Shown: positions 34,222-43,622, counted from the stretch's first letter. The stretch: DNA of 64,000 bases from an uncultured Candidatus Melainabacteria bacterium (GCA_934692625.1 CAKUUC010000002.1:1-64000); one strand, 5' to 3'. Numbers and translations are program-made. The notes: generated by a model from the sequence alone, not told the origin.

Positions 34222-35576
34222 TACAAATGTCTCCCACTAATTGCCAAGAATACCGCTTTTACCAAGATTCCTATTTCCCAAAGCACATTTCTGTGTTTGA
34301 TATAATACAAGTCATAGGCTATACGTTCCATTTCCTCATCAACAGAATACGCAGCAGGCATACTCACATGAGCCCAACCAGTCCAACCTGTTTTGACCCA
34401 CATTCTGCAAGCATAACAAGGAACTTTATCAGAAAATACATTCATAAATTCTTCCCACTCTGCTCTAGGACCAACAATTGACATTTCACCTTTCAAGATA
34501 TTCCACATTTGTGGTATTTCATCAAGTTTAGCCTTTCTTACAAATTTACAGAATGGAATCACTCTATCACTGCCGTCATTTAGCATTTCAGCATTCTTCG
34601 GCACATAATCATTCACATACATTGTTCTCAATTTATAAATTTTGAATGTCTTTCCGCCTTTGCCTACTCTTGTTTGAGTAAACATTGGATCGCCACCGTC
34701 TGTTAGTTTTACTCTAATTGCAATATACAAAAGTATGGGCAAAGTTACGGTCAGAATAATTGTTGCAGCGATTATGTCGTAGATACGTTTGCAGATGTCG
34801 TAAGCAAGTGAGCGATTTTTCATAAAATTGAAAAACAAGCCATTGATTGACATTCTATCGATAAAATATTTTCCGGTAACCATTTCATAAAATTCAGGCA
34901 TTGTATAAAGTTTCACTCTGCGAGGAATAGAATTAACCATTTCTGTCAAAAATGCCTCTTCCATTCTTCTATGAATTGCAACAATTACAATATCAACAGA
35001 CTTTTCAGCAATAATTTTAGCCAAGCCATCTTGCATTGTATAAATTTGAGTTGAATCAGAAACGCAAACTTCATCGTCAGTCGTATCTTTAACAAATCCG
35101 ACAACATTCATTCTCAACGCTTTTTTCGCCATAATTCCATCGGCAATTAATCTTGCATTTTTGTTTGTACCAATTACCAATATATTTTTTACTCGTTTAA
35201 AGTTGAACAAATAATAATGAAAAATTATTCTATACAATTTTAATAAAGCGAAAATAGTAATTGTATTAAGAGCCAGAAATTTTGCAAGGCTAAAGTTCAA
35301 GTTGAAAAACGCAAGTAAAATTGCTGCAGGAATTTGAGAAAAAATTACGCCTTCAAGAAGTAAATAACAATTCTTTAGTGTGTTGTTGAATTCTCGTATT
35401 TTGTAATTAGCCTTTAAAAACAGAGTAAACAAGCCTGTTGCAACGATTAACAAAACTGCAGGAATTAGCATTTTAGAAGTTAAATTGAAATTTGCATACC
35501 AAAAGTAGCTTGATAATCCGAAAATTAAAGCGTCATACAAAAACATTATTATTACTGATTTTGATAAAGTTTTCAT
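34221..35576 (-). CDS. Priming polyprenyl-phosphate sugar-1-phosphate transferase
   Basis: A 451-residue WcaJ/CpsE-type enzyme. Four N-terminal transmembrane helices (to about residue 125) and a Rossmann-like CoA_binding_3 domain (NILVIGTNKNARLIAD) are followed by a reentrant helix and the bacterial sugar transferase domain. Catalytic motifs are TQTRVGKGGKTFKIYKLRTM, R-K-A-K-L-D-E-I-P-Q and V-G-P-R-A-E. It starts repeat-unit assembly by linking a hexose-1-phosphate to undecaprenyl phosphate. It is the second gene of the locus, eight bases downstream of the export gene. Confidence 0.93.
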   Translation of the reverse strand: MKTLSKSVIIMFLYDALIFGLSSYFWYANFNLTSKMLIPAVLLIVATGLFTLFLKANYKIREFNNTLKNCYLLLEGVIFSQIPAAILLAFFNLNFSLAKFLALNTITIFALLKLYRIIFHYYLFNFKRVKNILVIGTNKNARLIADGIMAKKALRMNVVGFVKDTTDDEVCVSDSTQIYTMQDGLAKIIAEKSVDIVIVAIHRRMEEAFLTEMVNSIPRRVKLYTMPEFYEMVTGKYFIDRMSINGLFFNFMKNRSLAYDICKRIYDIIAATIILTVTLPILLYIAIRVKLTDGGDPMFTQTRVGKGGKTFKIYKLRTMYVNDYVPKNAEMLNDGSDRVIPFCKFVRKAKLDEIPQMWNILKGEMSIVGPRAEWEEFMNVFSDKVPCYACRMWVKTGWTGWAHVSMPAAYSVDEEMERIAYDLYYIKHRNVLWEIGILVKAVFLAISGRHL

Positions 35577-35583
35577 TTCTCTC

Positions 35584-38046
35584 CTACCATCTTGTTACTA
35601 CAAACGCTGTTGCTAAGATTGACGCTAAGCCTTTAAGTGTATCGCAAAGCGGAGTTAACCAATCATTGCCTGCAATTCTGCGAGGAACAACAATTGTATC
35701 ACCTTGAGCCAATCTGCTCCAACCATGGATTTTTTCGGCTCTACCGTTTACTCCAACTTTGTACAATCTAAATCTATTCGCATTTGGAGTATATCCGCCA
35801 ACTTGTTTGATATAAGATTTCGCTTTTGCTCCTGATTTGTAAACAAAAGATTGTTCGTTATAAACTTCGCCAATAATACTTACTTGGTTTGACATTCTTG
35901 GAATGTAGATGTCATCACCGTCTTGAAGTTCAACGTTATCTAATTTAGAAATTTTATCTAAGTCATTATTTTTGATATTTAAAGCAATTTGACCTGTGTA
36001 TTGGTTATCTAATTCACCTTTTTCATCTTTCAACATACTAATCATATCCATTTTAGTTTGTTGATCGGATTCAGATTGTTTGTAACCACTTGCCAAACGA
36101 CCTTCAAGAAGTTTTATATCTCTGTCGTTATTTTTTCTTGCAAGTTCAACTTGTTTGTATTTCAAATTATTTCTTTTGAATACAATTCCTCGCAAATCAG
36201 CATCTTTCTTCAATCCACCGGATTGTTTAATAACATCAACTAAGTGTTTACCTTCAACAAATTTATAAACACCCGGAGTTTTTACAAAACCTGAAACTTT
36301 AACGGATTTCAAAACTTCATTTTCTCTCAAAGTTCTAAAGAAAACTTTATCTTCCGGTGCGATAGAAATTGATTTAATTCTATCAGAATTAATCATAATG
36401 TCGTACAAATAGTAAACTTGAGTATCTCCGTTATTATTTGTAATTTCGACAGCAACATTTTCTGCCGGAATTAATTTATTAGTGTTTGCAGTTGCTCCTA
36501 ATAATTGGGTTTGATTTTCTTCAACTGAACCATTATAAGCAACATTTGTTTCCGGATTTTTTGAAGAATTTTCTTCTGCAACATTATTATCTGTATAAGA
36601 TTCTAAGAATTGAATTTCAGGCATTAAATCAAACAAAGTCATATTTGATTTATATGTAAGATGTTTGGGTTTATTGATACAACCATAAACATCTACAAAC
36701 TGAGAATTTGTGTTTTTATAAATGCTAATAACATCTTTTGGTTTTAATACAGGGTCGTTCATTCCTGCAAAAAATTCTTTTAAAAATACCGGAATTGTTT
36801 CAATTTGATTGTTTGGACCTGTAACTCTTCTGATTACTGCTTGATTAATAAATGTTTCTTCTAACAATTCATCTTCACTTTTCAAGATATCTGAAAGTCG
36901 CATTCCGTCTTTATAAGCATAAGTTGCAGGGTGTTTAACATTACCTTGAATAGTTACAATATTTTCAGCGGTGTTATAAAGTTCTCTAAATTCAATAGAA
37001 TCACCACTTGTTAGTTTGGTATTTTTTGCATCGTTCCAAGAAACATTTTTGGCTAATCTTTGTTTTGTTTGAGTATCAAAACCTGTCAAAGTCAATTCTG
37101 AAACTTGCGTTGCAGGAAGAAATCCTCCGGCAAAAGAAACTATATTTTGAAGATTTTCACCGTCTTTAAATTCGTAAATTCCAGGAACCGTTACACCATT
37201 TTTTAATGCTGCAACATTGCCGATTTTTCCAACAAAGATTTTATCATTAGGTCTTAAGATAATTCCGCCGTCATTACCTAAAAATAACGCATTGTATAAA
37301 TCGACATTTTTACTCATATTATTTGAAGCATAAGTATATTTGATATTTCTTAATGTACCTGTTTTTTTAACTCCACCTGCTGCATTTAAAGCATCTAGCA
37401 CAGATGAATTATTCCCAACAAGAACTTTTCCAGGTTTATTAACTTGTCCATAGACGAAAACTGAAAATTCACCGCCTGATGCAACAGTTAATTTAACTTT
37501 CAAACTTTTATATTTCTGACGAGCCAATCGATTTGCTTCGTTTTCAATTTCGCCGATTGTTCTATTTTCAGCTTTTATTACACCAATACCTGAAATAAAT
37601 AAATTTCCTTTAGAATCCACTTGAGTTGACATTGACGGAGATATCAAGTTTGTTCCTGACATTGCCATAATGTCAACAGATTCACCCATTGTATAAACAT
37701 TAACTTTTTCTCCGATACTCAATTTATATGAATCACTGTATTTCCCGCCAGTTGTTGCGCCGGTTGAAGATTCAGTGAACATATTGTAACCTGCTTGACG
37801 TAACGGTTCTCCAACAACTTTTTCTTCTTTGCCATTGAACATCTGTTCAATAGGACTCATAGAAGTTTTTTTAGTGTTTGACTCAATAGACTCTTGATAA
37901 TTTTTCTCAAAAGCATTCAAATTCACATATTCGTCTTCATTTTGAACTCCACGCACACGAGCCTCAGCACCTGAAACACTAGCCGCAAAAGCTACCGGTT
38001 CAAAACAAAAAGTTAATAATAATATTGATGTAATTATTTTCTTCAT
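35584..38046 (-). CDS. Polysaccharide export protein with multiple SLBB domains
   Basis: An 820-residue protein with a signal peptide (residues 1-21, cut after AFA). A Poly_export (Wza-type) domain follows (SYKLSIGEKVNVYTMGE, then GNLFISGIGVIKAENRTIGEIE), and then about five or six SLBB repeats (for example VSGFVKTPGVYKFVEGKHLVDVI). It has a helical insertion near residues 640-700 and a C-terminal hydrophobic or amphipathic helix. It is much longer than E. coli Wza (about 380), as in other diderms with serial SLBB domains. It forms the periplasm-spanning and outer-membrane export channel. No Wza-type lipobox is seen. It is the first gene of the polysaccharide block. Confidence 0.9.
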   Translation of the reverse strand: MKKIITSILLLTFCFEPVAFAASVSGAEARVRGVQNEDEYVNLNAFEKNYQESIESNTKKTSMSPIEQMFNGKEEKVVGEPLRQAGYNMFTESSTGATTGGKYSDSYKLSIGEKVNVYTMGESVDIMAMSGTNLISPSMSTQVDSKGNLFISGIGVIKAENRTIGEIENEANRLARQKYKSLKVKLTVASGGEFSVFVYGQVNKPGKVLVGNNSSVLDALNAAGGVKKTGTLRNIKYTYASNNMSKNVDLYNALFLGNDGGIILRPNDKIFVGKIGNVAALKNGVTVPGIYEFKDGENLQNIVSFAGGFLPATQVSELTLTGFDTQTKQRLAKNVSWNDAKNTKLTSGDSIEFRELYNTAENIVTIQGNVKHPATYAYKDGMRLSDILKSEDELLEETFINQAVIRRVTGPNNQIETIPVFLKEFFAGMNDPVLKPKDVISIYKNTNSQFVDVYGCINKPKHLTYKSNMTLFDLMPEIQFLESYTDNNVAEENSSKNPETNVAYNGSVEENQTQLLGATANTNKLIPAENVAVEITNNNGDTQVYYLYDIMINSDRIKSISIAPEDKVFFRTLRENEVLKSVKVSGFVKTPGVYKFVEGKHLVDVIKQSGGLKKDADLRGIVFKRNNLKYKQVELARKNNDRDIKLLEGRLASGYKQSESDQQTKMDMISMLKDEKGELDNQYTGQIALNIKNNDLDKISKLDNVELQDGDDIYIPRMSNQVSIIGEVYNEQSFVYKSGAKAKSYIKQVGGYTPNANRFRLYKVGVNGRAEKIHGWSRLAQGDTIVVPRRIAGNDWLTPLCDTLKGLASILATAFVVTRW

Positions 38047-38090
38047 TTTTATTCCTTATTTTCTTTTTCCTTACACATATTCCTTAATTA

Positions 38091-39146
38091 CTAAGTAATA
38101 GCAATTTCCATCAAAGACTTAATTGCAGGCCATTCAAGTTTCCACAAGCCTGATGCATCAAGTGCATAGTTTCCAACACAAGCAAGTTTGCAGTCTTTAC
38201 ATTTATTTACTGTTTCAATAAATACAGGATCTTGAATTACACTTTTTAATGAACGATTACGAACGCTGATAAACGGTTTTCTATCGTAGCAACGTAACAT
38301 ATCACCGTTTGAATAGATTACTGTTGCGATACGAGGCCAATGGCATTCGTAATAAGTCTTTTTGTTGATAATATAATCCATAAAATAGTATGAATTTCTT
38401 ATCGGATAACCTTGCTTTTTAAGTTCCTTAATCTTGATAAACATTTCTGCTAATTGGTCGTTTTCAAGTTCTGTTTCAACAACGTTCTTAGCTTCACCCG
38501 GAACTGATGCGGCTTTATTTACGGTAAAGTACAACAAGATATCAGCGTCTTTACAATATTGAGCAACTTCTTTAATTTGTTCAAAGTTAGTTTGAGTTGA
38601 AACCGTACAACAAACATATATTCTCATTTTTGGAGAATGGATTTTGTGGTATTCAACACCTGACATAACTTTGTCACAAATCCCCGGCATATGACGTATA
38701 TCATCGTGAGCTTTTCCAACTGCATCAAGTGATACAAACATCAAATCCGTATATTGACCAAACCCCGGATTTTCTTCCAAGAACCAACCGTTTGTTGCAA
38801 TTTTTGTGTATAAACCTGCATCGTGTGATGCTTTACAAATTTCAGTAAAATCTTTTCTCAAAAGAGGTTCGCCACCCCAAAGAATGGAATCCATATAACC
38901 AATTTGACCTGCCTCTGTTAAAAGTCTGATAATTTCTTCTTTTGGCATATCATCTTGACCTTTTTTAGATTTCCAAAAACAGAAATCGCAATCGCAGTTA
39001 CAAGCACTTGTAACCATTAGTGAAAAACATAATGGTTTTGGATTTTTAGACAATCTGCTTGCGATACATTCCAACGCACCGCCGCCCAAGTGTCTGTAAT
39101 ATTTCAGCCTTTCTAAGGTCATATTATTTCTGGATTTTTTAAACAT
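38091..39146 (-). CDS. Radical SAM/SPASM-type enzyme
   Basis: A 351-residue protein. The radical SAM cluster is C-N-C-D-C-D-F-C (C-x3-C-x2-C) near residue 48, followed by W-G-G-E-P-L. The C-terminal region has cysteines for a second cluster (Y-E-C-H-W-P, L-R-C-Y-D-R, C-K-D-C-K-L-A-C). GAGGGG precedes the ATG, which overlaps the end of the 39139 gene. The substrate is unknown. It is translated with two CoA-dehydratase-like proteins and a PHP phosphoesterase, so a joint reaction is likely. A 44-bp gap without a terminator leads to the export gene, so read-through into the polysaccharide block is possible. Confidence 0.82.
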   Translation of the reverse strand: MFKKSRNNMTLERLKYYRHLGGGALECIASRLSKNPKPLCFSLMVTSACNCDCDFCFWKSKKGQDDMPKEEIIRLLTEAGQIGYMDSILWGGEPLLRKDFTEICKASHDAGLYTKIATNGWFLEENPGFGQYTDLMFVSLDAVGKAHDDIRHMPGICDKVMSGVEYHKIHSPKMRIYVCCTVSTQTNFEQIKEVAQYCKDADILLYFTVNKAASVPGEAKNVVETELENDQLAEMFIKIKELKKQGYPIRNSYYFMDYIINKKTYYECHWPRIATVIYSNGDMLRCYDRKPFISVRNRSLKSVIQDPVFIETVNKCKDCKLACVGNYALDASGLWKLEWPAIKSLMEIAIT

Positions 39147-40338
39147 TAACTAACCCCTCTTCCTTTATATTTTTTAGTTTTTTCATTTGTTTTCTTTTAA
39201 TTAAATCAATAAACGCTTCAATTCTTGTTATGTAGCCCGCTTTTCCTGTTTGTTCATCAAGAACCAAAGTTAATACTGGAATATCTTCTTCCTTGCTTAC
39301 TTTTGACAAAATATTTTGTGAAACGATTTCAGGCATACAAGAAAACGGCATTATGTGAATTACTCCGTCAACATTGTGTTTTGCAGCATATACAGTATCA
39401 CCGATTGTTTCTATACACTCTCCGCCGATTGCACGTTTCATGTACTTTTGGGCATAACGCACACATCTGGCTCTATGCGATTCTTTTTTGTTCAAAAATG
39501 ACGGTTTTAAAACACCTTCAAGCCAATCCCCAAACCAAATTTGGCGTTGAACTTCTATTCCCATTTCACCAAGTGTTTTCTCAATATCTTGATTTACATA
39601 CGGATCAAGAAGTACGAAAAATTCACCAAGCAAATACACGACAGGAACGTATTTTTTCTTGTCAATTTCAATGTTCTTAAAATCTTTTCTAATCTTTTTG
39701 ACTAACTGTTTTGCACCCCAAACAGAATTAGTTTCATCAATAACTTTTAGCCATTTGTTATAAAGCTTTTCGGATTCACCTTTTCTGATTTCTCTTGGGC
39801 GATAATAGAACAACAATTTTTGAGCTTCATCTATAGCAAAAAATTTATTGAAACCTAAACTAAAACCTTTGTAATATCTGAACGGATTTAGGCAATGTGT
39901 AACATGCCAAAATGCTTGCAAGGTTTGTTTCATCTTACTTTGGTACATATCAAAAATAACCATATCAAACTCATAGCCCATTTTCTTAAGAGTTTTTTGA
40001 GCCATTTTTGTATAATTACCCAATCTGCAAGACCCTGGGGCTTGAAACATCATCAAAGTGTTTGCACCGTTTTCAAGAGCCATAATATAGTTTGCTAAAT
40101 TCAATTTATACGGTAGGCAAATTCCCTCAATACTGTTTTTCACACCCATTTCAAGAGCTTCATTACTGTTTGCAGGCGGAATAACGATTTTTGCCCCTAA
40201 AGATAGTAAAAGAGCTTTTAGCGGAATATCGATTCTACCCATACGAGGCCATGCAATAACTCTGTTTTTCGCAGAAATATTGTTGTCCATATTCCTTGAA
40301 TATTTATTCAGTTGTTCTTCGCTAATCTTTGCTTTCAA
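39139..40338 (-). CDS. 2-hydroxyacyl-CoA dehydratase/activase-like protein (COG3581 type)
   Basis: A 399-residue protein. It resembles the HgdB-like part of activase-associated proteins: WPRMGRIDIPLKALL, then I-E-G-I-C-L-P-Y-K-L, G-S-C-R-L-G-N-Y and P-F-S-C-M-P-E. The three conserved cysteines could hold an Fe-S cluster. The tail D-E-Q-T-G-K-A-G-Y-I-T-R-I-E-A-F-I-D is shared with the 41407 protein, so the two are distant paralogues that usually occur as a pair. The ATPase (HgdC-type) component is not in this operon. The reaction is unknown. Confidence 0.75.
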   Translation of the reverse strand: MKAKISEEQLNKYSRNMDNNISAKNRVIAWPRMGRIDIPLKALLLSLGAKIVIPPANSNEALEMGVKNSIEGICLPYKLNLANYIMALENGANTLMMFQAPGSCRLGNYTKMAQKTLKKMGYEFDMVIFDMYQSKMKQTLQAFWHVTHCLNPFRYYKGFSLGFNKFFAIDEAQKLLFYYRPREIRKGESEKLYNKWLKVIDETNSVWGAKQLVKKIRKDFKNIEIDKKKYVPVVYLLGEFFVLLDPYVNQDIEKTLGEMGIEVQRQIWFGDWLEGVLKPSFLNKKESHRARCVRYAQKYMKRAIGGECIETIGDTVYAAKHNVDGVIHIMPFSCMPEIVSQNILSKVSKEEDIPVLTLVLDEQTGKAGYITRIEAFIDLIKRKQMKKLKNIKEEGLVNV

Positions 40339-40347
40339 AATATTCCT

Positions 40348-41406
40348 CTAATAAACTAATATTGGATTTGAGTACGCAAACCCTCTTTTCCCAAATTTGA
40401 TTTCCACTCTGTATTTACCGACCTCATTTAGTAGCATTTTGATACTATTTGAAATTACAGATTTGATTTCTTTTCCGTTATGGAAAATCTTGATTGAACC
40501 TTTTTTCTTTGTCTGAACTTTTAACAAAGTTTCGTTATCTAAACTTATACATTCACCGCCGGTTACAGTTTGATTTTTGTTAGAAATTTTGATAACAGGT
40601 ATTTCTTTTGAAACCGCTCTATTAATAATCAAATTTTGTCCTGCTTTTACGGCGGTTAAGATTTGTGATTTTCTTGTCGCAAAATCTTTTGCAAACGGTT
40701 TATCTGAACTTATAACGTTCACAATAGTTTTGAACATATCTTGATAAGGGAAGATTGTAACAGGAATTACATAACCTTTGATTTTTAATGCGTGAGCATC
40801 AATTCCACCGATTGCAGGAACGATTTTGTCTGACGAGTTATTCAATTTATCCCACCATTTTATAGTTGTCGCATTTGCTTCTTTAACAAGATTGTGTTTA
40901 AACAAATACGCATAAGCCAAACTAAAAATATTTCTATCATTCAAATTATCAGCCCATTCAGAAAACCAATTCCAAATCTCAACACCGTCAGGTGAGATAT
41001 TTTTGTTTGTCCACTTAATCGGTTGATGTTTGTTTAATCGTGGTTGCCCCTTACTATTTACACCCTCATCTGCGTGTGCTGCGAAACCAAAACCGCCATT
41101 AAGTTTAACGGCTTCAACGTTGTGTTTAGCGTCTTTATTCGGTTGAATATATTTATTTATTCCAAGTGCCAAATAATGATTTTCGCCTTTTGGAGAAATC
41201 TCTTCCCCTTTAATAATGTAAACTCCGTTATAAATACCTTCTTCAATCTCAAAAGAATTATGGTCGGTAACAATTATCCAATCTAAGCCTGCATTTTTTG
41301 CAGCCTTGCTAATTGATTCTATATCGCCAGTTCCGTCAGAATAAACGGAATGAATATGAATTGCGCCAATTGAACTATATTTATTTTGTGTATTCAAATT
41401 TTCCAT
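40348..41406 (-). CDS. PHP-domain phosphoesterase (CehA/McbA-like)
   Basis: A 352-residue protein. The metal-binding motifs of PHP enzymes are visible: I-H-I-H-S-V-Y-S-D-G near residue 15, V-T-D-H-N near residue 46, K-G-E-E-I-S near 66, and F-A-A-H-A-D-E near 110. G-G-I-D-A-H-A is near 230. The C-terminal 80 residues form an Ig-like beta domain (IKIFHNGKEIKS; VGKYRVEIKFG). PHP proteins hydrolyse phosphoesters with two or three metal ions; the substrate here is unknown. It starts one base before the end of 41407 and ends nine bases before the 39139-type gene. Confidence 0.85.
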   Translation of the reverse strand: MENLNTQNKYSSIGAIHIHSVYSDGTGDIESISKAAKNAGLDWIIVTDHNSFEIEEGIYNGVYIIKGEEISPKGENHYLALGINKYIQPNKDAKHNVEAVKLNGGFGFAAHADEGVNSKGQPRLNKHQPIKWTNKNISPDGVEIWNWFSEWADNLNDRNIFSLAYAYLFKHNLVKEANATTIKWWDKLNNSSDKIVPAIGGIDAHALKIKGYVIPVTIFPYQDMFKTIVNVISSDKPFAKDFATRKSQILTAVKAGQNLIINRAVSKEIPVIKISNKNQTVTGGECISLDNETLLKVQTKKKGSIKIFHNGKEIKSVISNSIKMLLNEVGKYRVEIKFGKRGFAYSNPILVY

Positions 41407-42489
41407 TTATACTTTCGTTAAAACCTTTTCTTCCTTTTTACGTTGTTCCAATTTGCCAATAGTTTTCTTTTCTGATTTTTGCAGAAGTTTTGCTTTCATT
41501 TTCTTTCTGCTTAGCATATCGACAAAAGCTTCCAACCTTGTAACAAAACCTGCTTCGCCTGTATGTTCATCTATCGTCAAATGAATCATCGGCATATTGC
41601 GTTCGCCTGCGTGATATTGGATTTCATCAACCATCAATGAATCAGGACCGCAACCAAAAGCTGAAAGTGCAATAATCCCATCAACACTATTATTCAAAAG
41701 ATAATAAGCAGCTGTTCCCGTTAAATCCAATTCGTTTGCCCAATATTGAATTTCGCCCAATTCTTTTATTGAATTAAGCTGTTGTTCTCTTGTAATATCT
41801 AAAGCGGTAAACGCCTTAACGCCAATTTTCTCTAATTTATCCAATAAACGCATTGAAAGACGCTCATCATACAAATTGTAACCGTGTGCCATTACAACGA
41901 CTGACAAAGGTTTAACAAGTTCCATTTTCTTCAATGCTTGTTTATTTTGAATCGCACTTTCTATTGCAACCTTTTGAGAAACGCCTGATTTTGCCATTTG
42001 GATAAATCTGTCATAAAATTCCCAACCTGAAGCAATAGCTTTTTCAATCAAATCTTCATCAAAAATATCCAATTGGTGGGCTGTTTCATAGCAAAATTCT
42101 TTTATGCCCAACCCCTCTGTTTTATCCAAAGTCGGTTCAATCATCTTAAAATGTCTATCAATTACATTTCTGATAATTTCCGGCAAACCTCTAATCTTAC
42201 TACAATTATTGATTTTATAATCCGTTGATTGAAGTGATGGAACAAAGATTGTATCAATACCTTTATCTAACAAGTTAATCAAATGCCCGACAAAAACTTT
42301 TATAGGCAAACATGTATCAGACACAACATGACTTGCACCATCATTAATAAGCTTAGTTGTCGTTTTATCTGACAACACAATTTCAAAGCCTAAAGTGGTT
42401 AAAAATCCATAATAGAATGGGTAGTTATTGTAATATGATAGAGCCCTAGGAACTCCTATTTTATATCTATTTTTGAACAAAAATGTCAT
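41407..42489 (-). CDS. DUF2229/COG3580-type activase-related protein
   Basis: A 360-residue protein of the family attached to 2-hydroxyacyl-CoA dehydratase activases. It opens Y-K-I-G-V-P-R-A-L-S-Y-Y. Conserved cysteines lie in S-D-T-C-L-P-I-K-V-F, N-N-C-S-K and A-F-G-C-G-P-D. The end is D-E-H-T-G-E-A-G-F-V-T-R-L-E-A-F-V-D followed by a basic tail. In many anaerobes this domain is fused to the BadF/BcrAD ATPase; here it stands alone. It is the first gene of the four-gene operon and is preceded by tandem 18-bp repeats at 42517-42552. Confidence 0.78.
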   Translation of the reverse strand: MTFLFKNRYKIGVPRALSYYNNYPFYYGFLTTLGFEIVLSDKTTTKLINDGASHVVSDTCLPIKVFVGHLINLLDKGIDTIFVPSLQSTDYKINNCSKIRGLPEIIRNVIDRHFKMIEPTLDKTEGLGIKEFCYETAHQLDIFDEDLIEKAIASGWEFYDRFIQMAKSGVSQKVAIESAIQNKQALKKMELVKPLSVVVMAHGYNLYDERLSMRLLDKLEKIGVKAFTALDITREQQLNSIKELGEIQYWANELDLTGTAAYYLLNNSVDGIIALSAFGCGPDSLMVDEIQYHAGERNMPMIHLTIDEHTGEAGFVTRLEAFVDMLSRKKMKAKLLQKSEKKTIGKLEQRKKEEKVLTKV

Positions 42490-42516
42490 TTTAGTTTAGT
42501 TACCTATTCGCAACAA

Positions 42517-42552
42517 AATAGTCATTATATTGCAAATAGTCATAATGTTGCA
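42517..42552. repeat. Tandem 18-bp repeat (2 copies)
   Basis: AATAGTCATTATATTGCA (42517-42534) is followed directly by AATAGTCATAATGTTGCA (42535-42552), which differs at two positions. A third copy lies inverted at 42684-42701. The sites lie between the divergent ends of the 41407 operon and the recombinase gene. They may be operators for the operon or arm sites for the recombinase. Confidence 0.7.
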
Positions 42553-42606
42553 CGTGTTTCATACTTATACTTTAGAGTATACTATAAAAAAAAAGGCTTG
42601 AGTGAA

Positions 42607-42624
42607 ATTAGCCGCATGGCTAAT
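42607..42624. repeat. Short hairpin
   Basis: ATTAGCC, GCAT, GGCTAAT, followed by an AT-rich run. A possible terminator of the recombinase transcript or a protein-binding dyad. Too short to decide. Confidence 0.4.
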
Positions 42625-42683
42625 AAAATTTTGTCAAATTGTTAAAAATCTATGAATATCAATAGTCTGCAGTTACTGATATA

Positions 42684-42701
42684 TGCAACATTATAACTAT
42701 T
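42684..42701 (-). repeat. Inverted third copy of the 18-bp repeat
   Basis: Read on the minus strand this is AATAGTTATAATGTTGCA. It differs from the unit at 42535 at one position. It lies 22 bp beyond the stop codon of the recombinase gene. Confidence 0.65.
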
Positions 42702-42723
42702 TTTGTTGCATTGTAAATTTTGT

Positions 42724-43266
42724 TTACAAAATGAAATTTTTATAACTCTCAAAAATTTCATCTTCTTCAATTCCGATATATCTTAATGTAATTTCCGGAT
42801 TTGAGTGGTTAAAAATTTTTTGTAAAATTACAACATCTTTAAACTTTTGATAATGATGATATCCGAAAGTTTTTCTGAGAGTATGAGTGCCGATTAGGCT
42901 TTCTATGCCGAGTATCTGGCAGGCTTCATTGATAAATCGGTATGCCGCAGTTCTTTCTAGTCGATTTCCTCGTATTGACTGAAAAAGTGGTTCTTCGTCA
43001 TTCATATTTTTTGTGAATTCTGTAAACATAGGTCTCAGTTTTGAATTTATTGGGAACTTTTTAAATTTTCCTGTCTTTTTTTCAGTTATTTGAATAAAAT
43101 TTCGACCTTTCACATCACCAACATTGAGGGCTAAAATATCTGAAATCCTCAATCCGCAATTTATCCCCAATGTAAATAATAACAAATTACGACTGCTTTT
43201 TTTCTCCAATAATTTCTCAATTCTTCTAATATCCTTTATTGCTCTAATAGGTTCTACCGTACTCAA
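42724..43266 (-). CDS. Tyrosine recombinase, short form
   Basis: A 180-residue catalytic domain of the phage integrase family with all active-site residues: Arg40 in G-L-R-I-S-D, Lys near 64 in the beta-hairpin, His128 and Arg131 in H-T-L-R, His154 in F-N-H-S-N, and Tyr163 in R-Y-I. The N-terminal core-binding (SAM-like) domain is absent, as in small FimB/FimE-type or minimal recombinases. TTG start with AAAGGAG upstream. It lies next to an 88-bp direct duplication carrying the 3' end of the tRNA-Ser gene, so it may be the integrase of a lost element or act on the nearby repeats. Confidence 0.85.
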   Translation of the reverse strand: MSTVEPIRAIKDIRRIEKLLEKKSSRNLLLFTLGINCGLRISDILALNVGDVKGRNFIQITEKKTGKFKKFPINSKLRPMFTEFTKNMNDEEPLFQSIRGNRLERTAAYRFINEACQILGIESLIGTHTLRKTFGYHHYQKFKDVVILQKIFNHSNPEITLRYIGIEEDEIFESYKNFIL

Positions 43267-43622
43267 TATTAAACTCCTTTCTGTTATTTCTCGTACTTAA
43301 TTCTTACAGTAAAAGTATTTAACTTTATCGTAATATGTTTTATCTTTGAAAGTAAGTCTTAAATATTATGAAGTTGGGCAAAATTATTCGAAATAACGAG
43401 AAGGAGTAAACCGGGTTCGAAATTCCACATACAAAACAAATCAAAAAACTTTAAAAATTCGGAGAGGGTGGGATTCTACTAGAATTGCCCGTGAGGATAT
43501 GGAATCCGAACGGAAACAATTCTGTATGCCTAAAGGCTAAGCCGTTTACTCCGAAATAACGAGAAGGAGTAAACCGGGTTCGAAATTCCACATATAAAAC
43601 AAATCAAAAAACTTTAAAAATT
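43267..43622. other. 356-bp gap with an att-like duplication
   Basis: No gene. It contains the recombinase promoter region, repeat A (43389-43476), a 75-bp unique segment with internal hairpins (GTTTACTCC paired with GGAGTAAAC; ATTCTA with TAGAAT), and most of repeat B (43552-43639). Confidence 0.7.
43389..43476. repeat. 88-bp direct repeat A, ending in tRNA-Ser 3' sequence
   Basis: Identical to 43552-43639 except for one base (C for T near 43431). Its last 16 bases, GGAGAGGGTGGGATTC, are the 3' acceptor and T-arm part of the tRNA-Ser gene. A partial tRNA 3' end next to an integrase gene is the classic footprint of site-specific integration. Confidence 0.8.

Noticed and set aside
39225..39680. 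151-codon plus-strand frame opposite the COG3581-type gene
   Set aside because: It is a shadow of a conserved gene on the minus strand; Cys/His/Leu-rich composition typical of antisense frames.
42517..42552. CRISPR array
   Set aside because: Two directly abutting 18-bp units without spacers; no cas genes in the window.
43461..43551. A second tRNA between the 88-bp repeats
   Set aside because: Only the 3' end of tRNA-Ser is present. The acceptor stem pairs over four bases at most, and no anticodon arm can be drawn.
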